A DNA stretch of 64,000 nt from Bacteroidales bacterium (GTDB lineage Bacteria; Bacteroidota; Bacteroidia; Bacteroidales; F082), in the NCBI GenBank assembly GCA_023229245.1, contig JALNZU010000013.1, positions 1-64,000 of the forward strand. The letters run 5' to 3'. The position numbers were made by a program, and so were the translations under genes. Shown one piece after another: positions 36,277-45,590 of the stretch. Position 1 is the stretch's first letter, and the number at the start of each line of letters is the position of its first letter. The notes below the pieces were generated by a model. That model did not search any database and was not told the DNA's origin. It was given only the letters and a program-made list of their open reading frames with translations.

Positions 36277-36651
36277 ATGCTCAAACAACCAAAGACATAC
36301 TGCTTGGAATGTGGAGATGAACTGTTTGGCCGTTCCGATAAGAAATTCTGTAACGACCAATGCAGATCAGCCCATTATAGAAGGCAACACGGTTCTGCCA
36401 TCCGGCTTATCAATAATATCAATAACCAGCTCAAAAAAAACCGGGCTATCCTTCTGAGGTTGAATCCAGATGGGATCATCACCATAAAAAAAAGCACACT
36501 TGATAAGGCAGGATTTAATTTCAACTTTTTCACCAGCACATATACTACCCGGGAAGGCCGAACCTACCGATATGTGTATGACCAGGGATATTTGCTCCTT
36601 GATAAGGATATGGTGATGCTGGTGATTAACAAAGACTATAAGACTGACTAA
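36277..36651 (+). CDS. Small protein with an N-terminal zinc ribbon, function unknown
   Basis: 124 residues. The N-terminus has CLEC (9-12) and CNDQC (25-29), a four-cysteine treble-clef or ribbon like that of DUF2116 proteins. FCNDQCRSAHYRRQH resembles zinc ribbons that bind nucleic acids or ribosomes. A middle helix (about 40-58) and a C-terminal beta-rich domain (about 62-120, with GFNFNFFTSTYTTREGRTYRY) follow. I recognise it as a conserved Bacteroidota hypothetical but cannot assign a function. Single-gene unit with its own promoter and a possible operator. Confidence 0.7.
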   Translation: MLKQPKTYCLECGDELFGRSDKKFCNDQCRSAHYRRQHGSAIRLINNINNQLKKNRAILLRLNPDGIITIKKSTLDKAGFNFNFFTSTYTTREGRTYRYVYDQGYLLLDKDMVMLVINKDYKTD

Positions 36652-36694
36652 TATAAAAAACTGATATATAAACAACTAACACCTATTTAATGCC

Positions 36695-38191
36695 ATGAAA
36701 ACTTTACTCAACACCACTACATTGCTGATGATCAGCATGGTGATATACATCTCCGGAATTGGGCAGCCACCAAATGTTGCCATTGAACAACAGATAATGA
36801 ATGAGCTGATGCCTCCTCAGCTCAAAGTGTCGAACATACTTATGGAGTCAGATTTCCCCTATGAAGCAGAGGAAATAAGAAATTCCAGACTAACGAATAC
36901 CCGAATTGATGATACCGATTTTTGGCAGTTTGATACTGTTACATGCTACAATCTGCATGGGATATACTATCGGCTTATCCAACAATTTGACGAAAAAGGG
37001 AATATATTAGTCCATTTACGACAGCAGTGGCAAATAAATGGCTGGGAAAACAGTATGAGGTTAACTTTTCAGTATGACGAAAACAATAACAGGATCAGTC
37101 AGATATACGAGAACTGGGATAACGATACCTGGAAAAACTTCTCCAGAAACAGCTTTTCATTCGATCAGGATAATAATCTGATCAGCATGCTGTATGAGAT
37201 CTGGCAGTTCGACCAATGGAATCATAATCTACTTTATTCGTACTCATATGACGAATCCGGCAATATACTTGAATACTTGCGGCAAGGCTGGGAAAACAAC
37301 AGCTGGCAACATGTGTCAAAGACAAGTTTTACCTATAACCAAGATAACCAGAAAATCAGTGCACTAGTTGAAAACTGGACAACAAACACATGGAGAAACT
37401 CAGCGTTCTACACATATACATACGACAATACCGGAAATATGACCTCAGAAACACAACAAAACTGGAACATAGACGGCTGGGAAAACTTCATTAAATATGT
37501 AAACACATATGATGCAAATGGATTGCAGCTGACAGGTTTTAATCAAGCATGGAAGACGGATGAGTGGATCAATATCCTAAAGACTACCAATAGCTATGAT
37601 AGCAATGGAAACAAAGTGAACTACATGCTGCAAACACCTACTGAAGAAGGATGGCAGAACCTATATCAAATCAATTATGCGTATGATATCAACGGCAATC
37701 AAGAAGAATATTGGCTACAACACTGGGAGGATGATGCCTGGATCAACACAAAAAAGATCAATTACACTTATGACGAACACGGCAACTCGATCCAAGGAAC
37801 TCACGCAATATGGGCCGATAACGAATGGCAACCTGATAATGGCGTTTTATATGTGATTTCAAACCATCAAGCAACTGGTCTAAACTATCTGATCACTAAC
37901 TATGATGCCAATTTCAGATCTTTTAATGCTAATCAGATACCTGAAAAATTGAGTGAGGCAATGCTGAATCTATATCCTAATCCCACTAACAACACAACAT
38001 CTCTTCATTTTAAAGAACCCACAAGCGGCACTTTGGATTTGTATAATATGCAGGGCAATCGAATGATACACAAGGATATAATAATGCAGCAGCAAATTGA
38101 TATCAATTTGTCAGATTATTCATCCGGTATTTATTTATTGAAGATCAAAACCAAGCGCTACACCGAAATTCTGAAGCTTGTCAAAAAGTAA
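36695..38191 (+). CDS. Secreted protein of ten 29-residue YDxxGN/Trp repeats with T9SS sorting domain
   Basis: 498 residues. A signal peptide (about 1-24, ending YISGIG) is followed by ten tandem units of exactly 29 residues at 96-385. The consensus is an aromatic, x, aromatic, Asp, x2, Gly/Asn, Asn, then a Trp about 9 residues on and a second Trp 5 later (for example YSYDESGNILEYLRQGW then ENNSW). The pattern recalls YD/RHS repeats but is longer. The C-terminus (about 420-498, LNLYPNPTNNTTSLHFKEP to YTEILKLVKK) is a type A T9SS sorting domain. A beta-solenoid or wrapping sheet on the cell surface is likely. Function unknown. Confidence 0.8.
   Translation: MKTLLNTTTLLMISMVIYISGIGQPPNVAIEQQIMNELMPPQLKVSNILMESDFPYEAEEIRNSRLTNTRIDDTDFWQFDTVTCYNLHGIYYRLIQQFDEKGNILVHLRQQWQINGWENSMRLTFQYDENNNRISQIYENWDNDTWKNFSRNSFSFDQDNNLISMLYEIWQFDQWNHNLLYSYSYDESGNILEYLRQGWENNSWQHVSKTSFTYNQDNQKISALVENWTTNTWRNSAFYTYTYDNTGNMTSETQQNWNIDGWENFIKYVNTYDANGLQLTGFNQAWKTDEWINILKTTNSYDSNGNKVNYMLQTPTEEGWQNLYQINYAYDINGNQEEYWLQHWEDDAWINTKKINYTYDEHGNSIQGTHAIWADNEWQPDNGVLYVISNHQATGLNYLITNYDANFRSFNANQIPEKLSEAMLNLYPNPTNNTTSLHFKEPTSGTLDLYNMQGNRMIHKDIIMQQQIDINLSDYSSGIYLLKIKTKRYTEILKLVKK
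36980..37849 (+). repeat. Coding tandem repeat, 10 x 87 bases
   Basis: Ten consecutive 87-base units encode the 29-residue repeats without a single length change. The DNA copies are well diverged, so the array is old and kept by selection on the protein. Confidence 0.85.
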
Positions 38192-38488
38192 GTAATAAGT
38201 GATCTATTGCTTACCATCAACTCAATGTGGTAGTCTGCTTTGCTGGAGATGACTATTCCATCTTGAGCCTACTACCTACATTAACCTTTAGTTTTTCACC
38301 AAACTAATTCTAAAATTTTAATGGTATAACCACCTCATTAGAGAGGTATTAGTCAGCCTGGGTTCATACTTGTCGTTTCTTAAATTTCTCTGAATGATAT
38401 CACTCGCTGGCGGTGTATAGTCTCAGGATATAGGTTAGATGCAGTGTTAAAAATTGGTAATCTCCTACTCTTGGATTTTGAAATATGA
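38192..38488. other. Intergenic spacer, no recognisable content
   Basis: About 300 bases between the repeat protein and the NRDE gene promoter. No gene, hairpin with T tract or repeat that I can support. Confidence 0.4.
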
Positions 38489-38496
38489 TACTTTTG
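38489..38496 (+). promoter_or_regulatory. -7 promoter element of the NRDE gene
   Basis: TACTTTTG matches the -7 box, 25 bases before the ATG at 38521. Confidence 0.5.
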
Positions 38497-38520
38497 GGTT
38501 TTTAACTCATTCTTTTTTAT

Positions 38521-39288
38521 ATGTGTTTAATTGCATTAGCCTATCAGGTACATCCTGATTATCCTTTGATACTCATTGCCAATCGGGATGAGTTTTATGA
38601 GCGTCCTACCCGTGAGGCCCGTTTCTGGGTCGAGGAAGGCCATCCTGACATCCTTGCCGGAAAAGACTTGTTAGCCGGCGGCACATGGATGGGAGTACAA
38701 AAAAACGGTAAATGGGCAGCACTAACTAACTACCGAGACCTGACGCGTCTGAAGTCTGATCCGCCATCGCGTGGTGAGTTAGTACTGAACTATTTGAAAA
38801 GCAACTTGAGCCCGGATGAATACATCAGACATCTTCAACCAAAGGCTGCAGCATATAACGATTTCAACTTGCTTATAGGCGATAACCAGCACATATTGCA
38901 TTACTCCAACTTCTCCGGAAAAACCACTCAATTAAAGCCCGGTATTCACGGTTTGAGCAATGCATTGCTCAATACCCCCTGGCATAAGACAGAACTTCTC
39001 AAAGCTCGCTTAGAAGAAACTATTCGACACAACAAATTGGATACCAATACCCTATTTCAATTGTTGGCCAACGAAACTATGGCCGACGACGACCAACTGC
39101 CCGAAACAGGATTATCAAAAGAAATGGAAAAAGCTATCTCTCCTGCATTCATCATCACCGAAAAATACGGTACACGATGCTCCACCTTGTTGTTGATAGA
39201 TAAAAACGGACATATGGTATTTTCCGAAAGAAGGTTTAAACCAGCAAGCAGACAAATCATTGGCGATACTGAGATAAAGATCGACTGA
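38521..39288 (+). CDS. NRDE (TANGO2) family protein
   Basis: 255 residues. The N-terminus MCLIALAY with Cys2 followed by LILIANRDEFYERPT (the family's NRDE motif at about 21-24) is diagnostic. Cys2 after Met removal makes an Ntn-type hydrolase plausible, but no activity is established. Conserved blocks DILAGKDLLAGGTWMGV, GKWAALTNYR and SRGELVLNYL follow. Eukaryotic TANGO2 has been tied to haem or lipid handling. It converges on the tRNA-Arg gene, sharing the hairpin between them. Confidence 0.92.
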   Translation: MCLIALAYQVHPDYPLILIANRDEFYERPTREARFWVEEGHPDILAGKDLLAGGTWMGVQKNGKWAALTNYRDLTRLKSDPPSRGELVLNYLKSNLSPDEYIRHLQPKAAAYNDFNLLIGDNQHILHYSNFSGKTTQLKPGIHGLSNALLNTPWHKTELLKARLEETIRHNKLDTNTLFQLLANETMADDDQLPETGLSKEMEKAISPAFIITEKYGTRCSTLLLIDKNGHMVFSERRFKPASRQIIGDTEIKID

Positions 39289-39310
39289 ACTGCCGCATCC
39301 AATCAGTAAT

Positions 39311-39341
39311 AAAAAAAGCACCTACATCATTGTAAGTGCTT
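39311..39341 (-). terminator. Terminator of tRNA-Arg
   Basis: AAGCAC (39316-39321) and GTGCTT (39336-39341) are complementary, with an inner TAC/GTA pair. On the minus strand the stem is followed by seven T residues. It lies 12 bases after the tRNA 3' end. Confidence 0.8.
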
Positions 39342-39352
39342 GATTTTGTGAG

Positions 39353-39426
39353 TGAACCTGAAGGGACTCGAACCCCTAACCTTCTGATCCGTAGTCAGAT
39401 GCTCTATCCAATTAAGCTACAGGTCC
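39353..39426 (-). tRNA. tRNA-Arg (anticodon ACG)
   Basis: 74 bases. On the minus strand the 5' arm GGACCTG pairs with CAGGTTC (one G-T), followed by discriminator A; CCA is not encoded. The D arm lies in GTAGCTTAATTGGATAGAGC. The anticodon stem TCTGA/TCAGA holds loop CTACGGA with anticodon ACG (reads CGN after A-to-I editing). The T arm carries GGTTCGAGTCC. A -7 box and a terminator flank it. Confidence 0.97.
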
Positions 39427-39437
39427 ATTTTGGAGTG

Positions 39438-39445
39438 CAAAAATA
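39438..39445 (-). promoter_or_regulatory. -7 promoter element of tRNA-Arg
   Basis: CAAAAATA reads TATTTTTG on the minus strand, 12 bases upstream of the mature 5' end. Confidence 0.55.
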
Positions 39446-39560
39446 CATCATTTTTTATTCATAACGTAATTTTCGTTTTGAAAAATCATTTTTCAGGTAG
39501 CTATAAAGCGTGACTTTTGAAATCTGTTTCTAAAAAGTATCAACGTATAAGAAAAGGTGT

Positions 39561-39568
39561 TATTTTTG
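39561..39568 (+). promoter_or_regulatory. -7 promoter element of sucD
   Basis: TATTTTTG matches TAnnTTTG, 37 bases upstream of the ATG at 39605. Confidence 0.5.
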
Positions 39569-39604
39569 GCACTTTTAAACAAATCCAAAATCATAAAAAG
39601 CACG

Positions 39605-40477
39605 ATGAGCGTTCTTGTTAATAAAAACTCAAAAGTTCTTGTTCAAGGTTTTACCGGTAGTGAAGGAAGTTTTCATGCCGGTCAGATGATTGAATACGGT
39701 ACACAAGTAGTAGGTGGTGTAACACCGGGAAAAGGAGGACAGATACATCTTGACAGGCCTGTTTTCAATACAGTTGCTGAAGCTGTCAGGCATACCGGAG
39801 CTGATGTAAGTTTAATTTTTGTACCCCCCGCATTTGCTGCCGATGCTATTATGGAGGCTGCCCAGGCAGGTATTAAAGTGATCATCACTATTACGGAAGG
39901 TATTCCTACTTCAGATATGGTCAAAGTCAAAGAATATCTCAAAGGATTTGACTGTCGTCTGATAGGTCCTAACTGTCCTGGAGTCATCACACCAGGCGAG
40001 GCTAAGGTAGGTATCATGCCTGGATTCATCCATCAAAAAGGTCGAGTAGGCATAGTATCCCGTTCAGGCACCTTGACATACGAAGCTGTAGATCAACTCA
40101 CTAAAGCTGGGTTAGGTCAAACAACAGCTATTGGTATAGGTGGCGATCCCATCATAGGTACTACTACCAAAGAAGCCGTTGAACTGCTGATGAACGACCC
40201 CGAAACAGAAGGAATAGTGATGATAGGTGAGATAGGTGGTGGGATGGAAGCCGAAGCTGCTCATTGGATCAAGGAACATGGTACTAAACCGGTGGTGGCT
40301 TTTATAGCAGGCGCTACAGCTCCTAAAGGCCGGACTATGGGACATGCAGGTGCTATCATAGGAGGAAAAGACGATACGGCCGAAGCAAAAAAGGAAATAC
40401 TCACCGAAAGTGGTGTGCATATAGTCGATAGCCCTGCTGATATAGGTGCTAAAATGTTGGAACTATTGTCCAAATAA
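39605..40477 (+). CDS. sucD: Succinate--CoA ligase, alpha subunit
   Basis: 290 residues from the ATG at 39605, since the family begins [21 protein letters not shown]. The CoA-binding Rossmann domain (about 5-125) has GGVTPGKGG. The ligase domain includes [25 protein letters not shown], and the phospho-histidine loop [15 protein letters not shown] with the catalytic His. It forms the heterodimer that interconverts succinyl-CoA and succinate with NDP phosphorylation. The beta subunit gene sucC is not adjacent, so it must lie elsewhere. Single-gene unit. Confidence 0.95.
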   Translation: MSVLVNKNSKVLVQGFTGSEGSFHAGQMIEYGTQVVGGVTPGKGGQIHLDRPVFNTVAEAVRHTGADVSLIFVPPAFAADAIMEAAQAGIKVIITITEGIPTSDMVKVKEYLKGFDCRLIGPNCPGVITPGEAKVGIMPGFIHQKGRVGIVSRSGTLTYEAVDQLTKAGLGQTTAIGIGGDPIIGTTTKEAVELLMNDPETEGIVMIGEIGGGMEAEAAHWIKEHGTKPVVAFIAGATAPKGRTMGHAGAIIGGKDDTAEAKKEILTESGVHIVDSPADIGAKMLELLSK

Positions 40478-40525
40478 AAAGCCTTAAAGTATGATAGTAA
40501 AGATGACCGGTTCAGCCAGATTTTC

Positions 40526-41707
40526 TTATGATTGTCGTTCAGCCCGCTTGAACGGCTTACTTCTATCAAACAAATAGCGGTAGGTAACGTGAGTTTTATA
40601 CAATTGTCCACCTATACCCTCAACTACTTTTAACATAGGCGGATTAAAATCACCTATCCAGTTCATCTGCAATTCATTATACGGAAATCCTTTTTTAGTG
40701 GCTATTTGTTTGAAGAATATTATAATAGCACCGTCCACACCCTTTCCCTGATGTTCGGGTACTATTCCAAAAATTCTGCCTACTATGCGATTACAACGCT
40801 TGGCAACCTTAAGCCGATACATGAATCTCAGCTTATTCAATAAATGTAGCTTCCCATTAAATCCTTTAATGATCTGATTCAGATCCTGAACCATAATAAA
40901 AAATGCGATTGGCTCGTCTTTATAGTATCCAAAATTCACTAAACGCGGGTCTAATATAGGTTTCATCTGCTTCAACAAAGCCATGGCATGTACTTCGGTG
41001 ATCTTCTTCACACCAGGGATGACACCCCAGGCCTTATTGTAGATTGTCATAAAATCCATTGCATATTTCTCACGCCTTTTCCAATCAACCATTTCGAACC
41101 TATAGTCTGGATTTTGTGAGATACGTTCTGCTTTTTCCAGAACACGTTCACTCAGATCGCCATCGTATATCATTCTACGAAAGGTGTATTGATTGAAATA
41201 GTTTTGAAAGCCATATCCTTCAAACAGATTTTTATAATAAGGAAAGTTATACGGCATATTGAATACAGGCGTTGTAAATCCATCCACCAATACTCCCCAG
41301 AAGTTATCCCGATCGCCAAAATTAATTGATCCGTCCATGGCTTCCATGCCGCGCTCTAATAACCATTTTTTTGATGCATCAAACAGAATATTGGCTGCGT
41401 TTTGATCGTCAATACAATCAAAAAAACCACATCCTCCGGTAGGCTGTTCATTTTGAGCAGCTGTATGAGGATCAATAAAAGCAGCTATACGGCCTACTAT
41501 ACGATCCGATGTATCGTAAAGTAGCCACCGAATAGCCTCGCCTTTTCGAAGCTTTTTGTTTTGCTCTTTATCAAAAAGCTTTTGTACATCTTCATCTAAA
41601 GGACGAACATAATTTGGATCGTCTTTGTATAAAACAGACGGAAACCGAAGCCACAGCTTTTCCAAAGAGCGGTCGGATACCTCTTGTAGAATAAAATTAT
41701 TCATCAC
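40526..41707 (-). CDS. Conserved protein with an acyltransferase (GNAT-like) fold
   Basis: 393 residues, family size in Bacteroidota. The N-terminal third has IRWLLYDTSDRIVGRIAAFID and GGCGFFDCIDDQNAANILFDASKKWLLERGMEAMDG, which resembles a GNAT core. The C-terminal half contains FGIVPEHQGKGVDGAIIIFF, an acyl-CoA-loop-like pattern, and ELQMNWIGDFNPPMLKVVEGIGG. Tandem GNAT-like domains of this kind are often annotated as hypothetical; the substrate is unknown. I would expect acyl transfer to an amine but cannot show it. A TATATTTG -7 box lies 11 bases before the start. Confidence 0.7.
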   Translation of the reverse strand: MMNNFILQEVSDRSLEKLWLRFPSVLYKDDPNYVRPLDEDVQKLFDKEQNKKLRKGEAIRWLLYDTSDRIVGRIAAFIDPHTAAQNEQPTGGCGFFDCIDDQNAANILFDASKKWLLERGMEAMDGSINFGDRDNFWGVLVDGFTTPVFNMPYNFPYYKNLFEGYGFQNYFNQYTFRRMIYDGDLSERVLEKAERISQNPDYRFEMVDWKRREKYAMDFMTIYNKAWGVIPGVKKITEVHAMALLKQMKPILDPRLVNFGYYKDEPIAFFIMVQDLNQIIKGFNGKLHLLNKLRFMYRLKVAKRCNRIVGRIFGIVPEHQGKGVDGAIIIFFKQIATKKGFPYNELQMNWIGDFNPPMLKVVEGIGGQLYKTHVTYRYLFDRSKPFKRAERQS

Positions 41708-41717
41708 AATTTTTGCT

Positions 41718-41725
41718 CAAATATA
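41718..41725 (-). promoter_or_regulatory. -7 promoter element of the GNAT-like gene
   Basis: CAAATATA reads TATATTTG on the minus strand, 11 bases before the ATG at 41707, so the leader would be only a few bases. Confidence 0.5.
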
Positions 41726-41837
41726 GTATTTGTATTTCGATTAAGTACATAGGTGTGTATCGCAAATTAACCTCATGTCGCATCCGTTCAACCCATGACT
41801 ACCTATGGATTTTTGTTTTGCAGTACCGCCCTATTAA

Positions 41838-43997
41838 TCAGCTAATCTGCGGCAGAAAGATATTAAAAGTAGTTCCTTCTTCGGGCTTGCTTTCTATGCT
41901 TAATTCGCCTTGATGCTTGCGCAGGAACTCGTTCACTATCACTAAACCAAGTCCGCTACCTTTCTCACCGGCCGTTCCATCGGTACTATAAAACTCCTGT
42001 TTAGTTTTAATTTTTTGTATCTCATCAGCTGTCATCCCTTTTCCATTATCAGATATGGAAATAATGATCCCATTATTTCCTTTTCGACTTCCAACCACAA
42101 TACGGCCATTCAAAGGGGTAAACTTGATAGAATTATTCAGTATGTTTCGGATAATAGTCTGAACCATATTTTTGTCTGCCTTAATCAGGATGTCTGGTTG
42201 AATCGCATTCGTGATTTGTATTCCTTTTTTTTCAGCTCTGGAATGCAAAAAATTACTTTCAGCCTCGACTAACTCTTGCAGATTTAATTCCACAGGGGTA
42301 AACACAATTTGATTTCGTTGGCTTAACGACCACTGCAACAGATTTTCAATCAAGGTATATGTATTATTACTATGGGTATAAAGTTTGAATAGGATTTCTT
42401 TTTTTTCTTTTTCACTGAGGTCGTCGTAATTTTCTATCACAATCCGCAAAAACCCTAACAACACATTAAAAGGGCTTTTCAGATCATGTCCTATGATAGA
42501 AAACAGCAAATCTTTGGTGGCATTTACTTCGGCTAGACTTATATTCTGCTTTTGTATCTCTTCGTTGAGTTGTGCAAGAGATTGATTCGTCTTGCTAATC
42601 TTTCTGCGGCTACGTACAACGCTTACTACCAATGCCAGCACAAGCACAAGTACGGTTAAAATAGCGTAGCTGATATATTTCTGAAATTGAATGGCGCGCG
42701 TTTTGCTTTCATTTTCAAGGGATAATCTACTGTTTTCTAAATCCTTTTTCTCTGATTCATACTTTTCTTGCAGGTCTAAGATATAATCCCGATTGAACTT
42801 AGCTTGTAAACTGTCATTCAAAGTGATATAGGTTTTCAATGCCTTTAATGCTTCGCTTTTTCTGTCTTGATTTTCAAGTATGGAAGCTTTCAATTTATAG
42901 GCATCTACCTCTTGGATCAGATCAAGGTGTTCTTTTGCCAGTATCAGCACTGTATCAACATATTGAAGTGCTGTACTAAACTTTCCTTGCGTATTGTATA
43001 AAATGCTCAGACTAAAATTATTTTTCATAAAGCCATACATCAACTGATGCTTTTTGGTGATAGCTAATGACTGCGAGAAAAACTCTTCGGCTTCTACTAA
43101 TTTATCTTGCTGAAACGCTATATTTCCTAAGTTGTGATAAGCACGTGCCATATCCACTATAAATCCTTCTTGCTGCGCTACTTGCAACGATTTCAAATAC
43201 ATCTCTTTTGCGTTATCATACTGCTCCATTACTTCAAAAACCAAACCCATATTTCCGTAGTTCATCGCAAGATGATATTTTTCTTCTAACTGAATATTCA
43301 AGGCTTCTGCTTTTTTCAATAACTCTATGGCTTTCTCAGGCTGATTTAGGTCAACAAGTACCAGGGCCAGATTATTTTGTGTGATAGCCAGATTTGATAA
43401 CTGATTAGACTCTTCGAAGATAAGCATTGCCTGAAAATAATACTCATAGGATTTCTGATACTCTGTTATACTATTATATACTAAACCCAGATTATTATAA
43501 CAAGCAGCTATCAGTTGTATTTTATCCATACTCTTAGCCAATTCCAATGCTTTTTCAAAATATATAATAGCGGAATCGGTGTGCTGCTCTTTAACCATCA
43601 GCCGACCAAAGACAATATAAAAATCATACTTCGCAAAGTTATCGGTAAGCTGCCCAATGATTGCATGAACTTTCTTCAGGTTCATTTGAGCCGTATCCAA
43701 ATTGCCATAATCCAGATTCATATCACCCAAAGAAGTATATACTTTGCTGATCAAATCAGGATCATTTATTTGGTCAAGTAAAGGCTCCAACGCATTAAGT
43801 CGCTCTTTCGCTATAACAGGCGTACTACCTTGAAGCTGTTTACTAGCCTCCAATTCGGTTTTGATATACTCTGAAATTGAATCAGTAGAAGCTTGGGCAA
43901 ATGATGCTCCAGCCCAACTAATACATACAATATGTAAAATTATTATCAAAAAAGCTGATACACACACGTAAATCAATATATCCCATATTTTATTCAT
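41838..43997 (-). CDS. TPR-containing sensor histidine kinase
   Basis: 719 residues. An N-terminal membrane or signal segment (about 8-30) precedes about nine tetratricopeptide repeats (about 60-400), for example IQLIAACYNNLGLVYNSITE and DMARAYHNLGNIAFQQDK. A membrane helix (about 452-474) and a coiled coil lead to the kinase. The phospho-acceptor is His504 in FSIIGHDLKSPF; the ATPase has RNILNNSIKFTP (N box), SDNGKGM and GSGLGLVIVNEF. This TPR-kinase layout is typical of Bacteroidota. The TPRs would be periplasmic and bind an unknown signal or partner. No response regulator is adjacent, so it is an orphan. Confidence 0.92.
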   Translation of the reverse strand: MNKIWDILIYVCVSAFLIIILHIVCISWAGASFAQASTDSISEYIKTELEASKQLQGSTPVIAKERLNALEPLLDQINDPDLISKVYTSLGDMNLDYGNLDTAQMNLKKVHAIIGQLTDNFAKYDFYIVFGRLMVKEQHTDSAIIYFEKALELAKSMDKIQLIAACYNNLGLVYNSITEYQKSYEYYFQAMLIFEESNQLSNLAITQNNLALVLVDLNQPEKAIELLKKAEALNIQLEEKYHLAMNYGNMGLVFEVMEQYDNAKEMYLKSLQVAQQEGFIVDMARAYHNLGNIAFQQDKLVEAEEFFSQSLAITKKHQLMYGFMKNNFSLSILYNTQGKFSTALQYVDTVLILAKEHLDLIQEVDAYKLKASILENQDRKSEALKALKTYITLNDSLQAKFNRDYILDLQEKYESEKKDLENSRLSLENESKTRAIQFQKYISYAILTVLVLVLALVVSVVRSRRKISKTNQSLAQLNEEIQKQNISLAEVNATKDLLFSIIGHDLKSPFNVLLGFLRIVIENYDDLSEKEKKEILFKLYTHSNNTYTLIENLLQWSLSQRNQIVFTPVELNLQELVEAESNFLHSRAEKKGIQITNAIQPDILIKADKNMVQTIIRNILNNSIKFTPLNGRIVVGSRKGNNGIIISISDNGKGMTADEIQKIKTKQEFYSTDGTAGEKGSGLGLVIVNEFLRKHQGELSIESKPEEGTTFNIFLPQIS

Positions 43998-44054
43998 ACA
44001 AGATTCAGTTTATGCCTGATATAAAATTATTTCTGATATACATATATGAGTGGG

Positions 44055-45455
44055 TTACTTTCCAATGCAAAACTTACTAAAAATTGTACCTAATATTTCT
44101 TCCGTATAAATAGTACCTGTAATGCTTCCCAAATGGTAAAGAGCTGTACGCATATCAATAGCCAACAGATCGGTAGGCATATCGGAATGCAGGTTATCAG
44201 CTACTGACTGCAATGCTTCGGCTGATTTTTCCAATGCATGATAATGGCGTATATTGCTGACAATAGTATCAATCTGTATAGAATTTTTTCGTGCAGACTG
44301 TACTAAACTATCAGTGATCAGATGGATATTTTCTTTACGTTTTGCTGAAATAAATATAGTCTCTAACTCAACCATTTCCCGAAAATGAGGTGGAATTTTT
44401 TCAAGTTGGTCTATTTTATTACCTATCAAAATAAAATGTTTCTCTTTATCTTGTATAAAGCTTGTAAACTCGCTTAACATTTCTTCTGCTGTTTCTCCTT
44501 TACATTGTGTCAGGTCGCACACATACAATATCACCGATGCCTGTTTTATCTTTTCGTAAGTACGTTCTATCCCCATACTTTCTATTTCATCGAACGATTC
44601 GCGCAAACCTGCTGTATCAATAAATCGAAAGCTAAATCCTTCAATGACAATAGTGTCTTCTATCACATCTCGGGTAGTACCGGGTATATCGCTTACTATG
44701 GCGCGCTCTTCATTGAGTATGGCATTCAGCAAGGTTGATTTTCCAACATTAGGTTTGCCAATGATAGCTACAGGAATACCTTTTTTTATGACATTACCTG
44801 TCTGAAAGCTATCTATCAGTGTTCTGATCTCTTTGAGTAACTCATCTAACAATTTATCTAACTCATTTCTATCGGCAAACTCCACATCTTCTTCTGAAAA
44901 GTCAAGCTCCAACTCCATTAGTGCAGCCAGTTCGACTAATCGTTGCCTTAAGCGTGTGATCTTCTCCGAAAAGCCTCCCCTCATCTGCTGTAGTGCCAGG
45001 TCATGTGATGCCTTTGAGTGGCTTGCGATCAGATCGGCTACTGCCTCAGCCTGAGCTAAGTCCATCTTTTTATTAAAAAAAGCACGCATAGTAAATTCGC
45101 CCGGCTCGGCAAGACGTACTCCCTCCTTCATCAATACCAATAGCAATTGCTCCTGAATGAAATCAGAACCATGACAACTTATTTCTACCATATCCTCACC
45201 AGTATAGCTGTGAGGACCAAAAAAAACGCTTACAAGTACCTCATCAAGCAGTTCATCATCGTCAAAAACAGAACCAAAATATTGATGATGGCTTTGAATA
45301 AGCCCTTCGTTAAATGATTTGTTATTAGTTTTAAAAATCTTTTGCAACACACTCATACTCAACGATCCGCTCATGCGGATCAAAGCGATGGCACCCACAC
45401 CTGGTGGCGTAGAAACGGCCACAATAGTGTCCTTATTAAATATATCGAAATGCAT
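44055..45455 (-). CDS. mnmE: tRNA uridine-5-carboxymethylaminomethyl(34) synthesis GTPase MnmE
   Basis: 466 residues from the ATG at 45455. The open frame extends upstream, but the family begins KDTIVAVSTPPGVGAIALIRMSG. The N-terminal folate-binding domain (about 1-120) is followed by helices and the G domain with GKPNVGKSTLL, the IPGTTRDV switch, DTAGLRES and GNKID. The C-terminus is FCIGK, whose Cys is the conserved CxGK motif. With MnmG it modifies wobble uridine 34 in tRNAs. mnmG is not nearby. A -7 box lies 17 bases upstream of the start, which supports the start choice. Confidence 0.95.
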   Translation of the reverse strand: MHFDIFNKDTIVAVSTPPGVGAIALIRMSGSLSMSVLQKIFKTNNKSFNEGLIQSHHQYFGSVFDDDELLDEVLVSVFFGPHSYTGEDMVEISCHGSDFIQEQLLLVLMKEGVRLAEPGEFTMRAFFNKKMDLAQAEAVADLIASHSKASHDLALQQMRGGFSEKITRLRQRLVELAALMELELDFSEEDVEFADRNELDKLLDELLKEIRTLIDSFQTGNVIKKGIPVAIIGKPNVGKSTLLNAILNEERAIVSDIPGTTRDVIEDTIVIEGFSFRFIDTAGLRESFDEIESMGIERTYEKIKQASVILYVCDLTQCKGETAEEMLSEFTSFIQDKEKHFILIGNKIDQLEKIPPHFREMVELETIFISAKRKENIHLITDSLVQSARKNSIQIDTIVSNIRHYHALEKSAEALQSVADNLHSDMPTDLLAIDMRTALYHLGSITGTIYTEEILGTIFSKFCIGK

Positions 45456-45471
45456 GGCTAATGGTTTGCGA

Positions 45472-45479
45472 CAAATGTA
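45472..45479 (-). promoter_or_regulatory. -7 promoter element of mnmE
   Basis: CAAATGTA reads TACATTTG on the minus strand, 17 bases upstream of the ATG at 45455. Confidence 0.5.
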
Positions 45480-45577
45480 TAGAAATTGTTTACATTGTAC
45501 AAGCATAGAAAATTTTGTTCTAAAAGAAACTACTTCGTCAACGACTTTAATAAATTTAAAGCTATAACAGGTTTTTT

Positions 45578-45585
45578 TACATTTG
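45578..45585 (+). promoter_or_regulatory. -7 promoter element of the WbqC gene, nearly leaderless
   Basis: TACATTTG lies only 5 bases before the ATG at 45591, so the transcript would start at or next to the start codon. Confidence 0.5.
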
Positions 45586-45590
45586 CAGCT

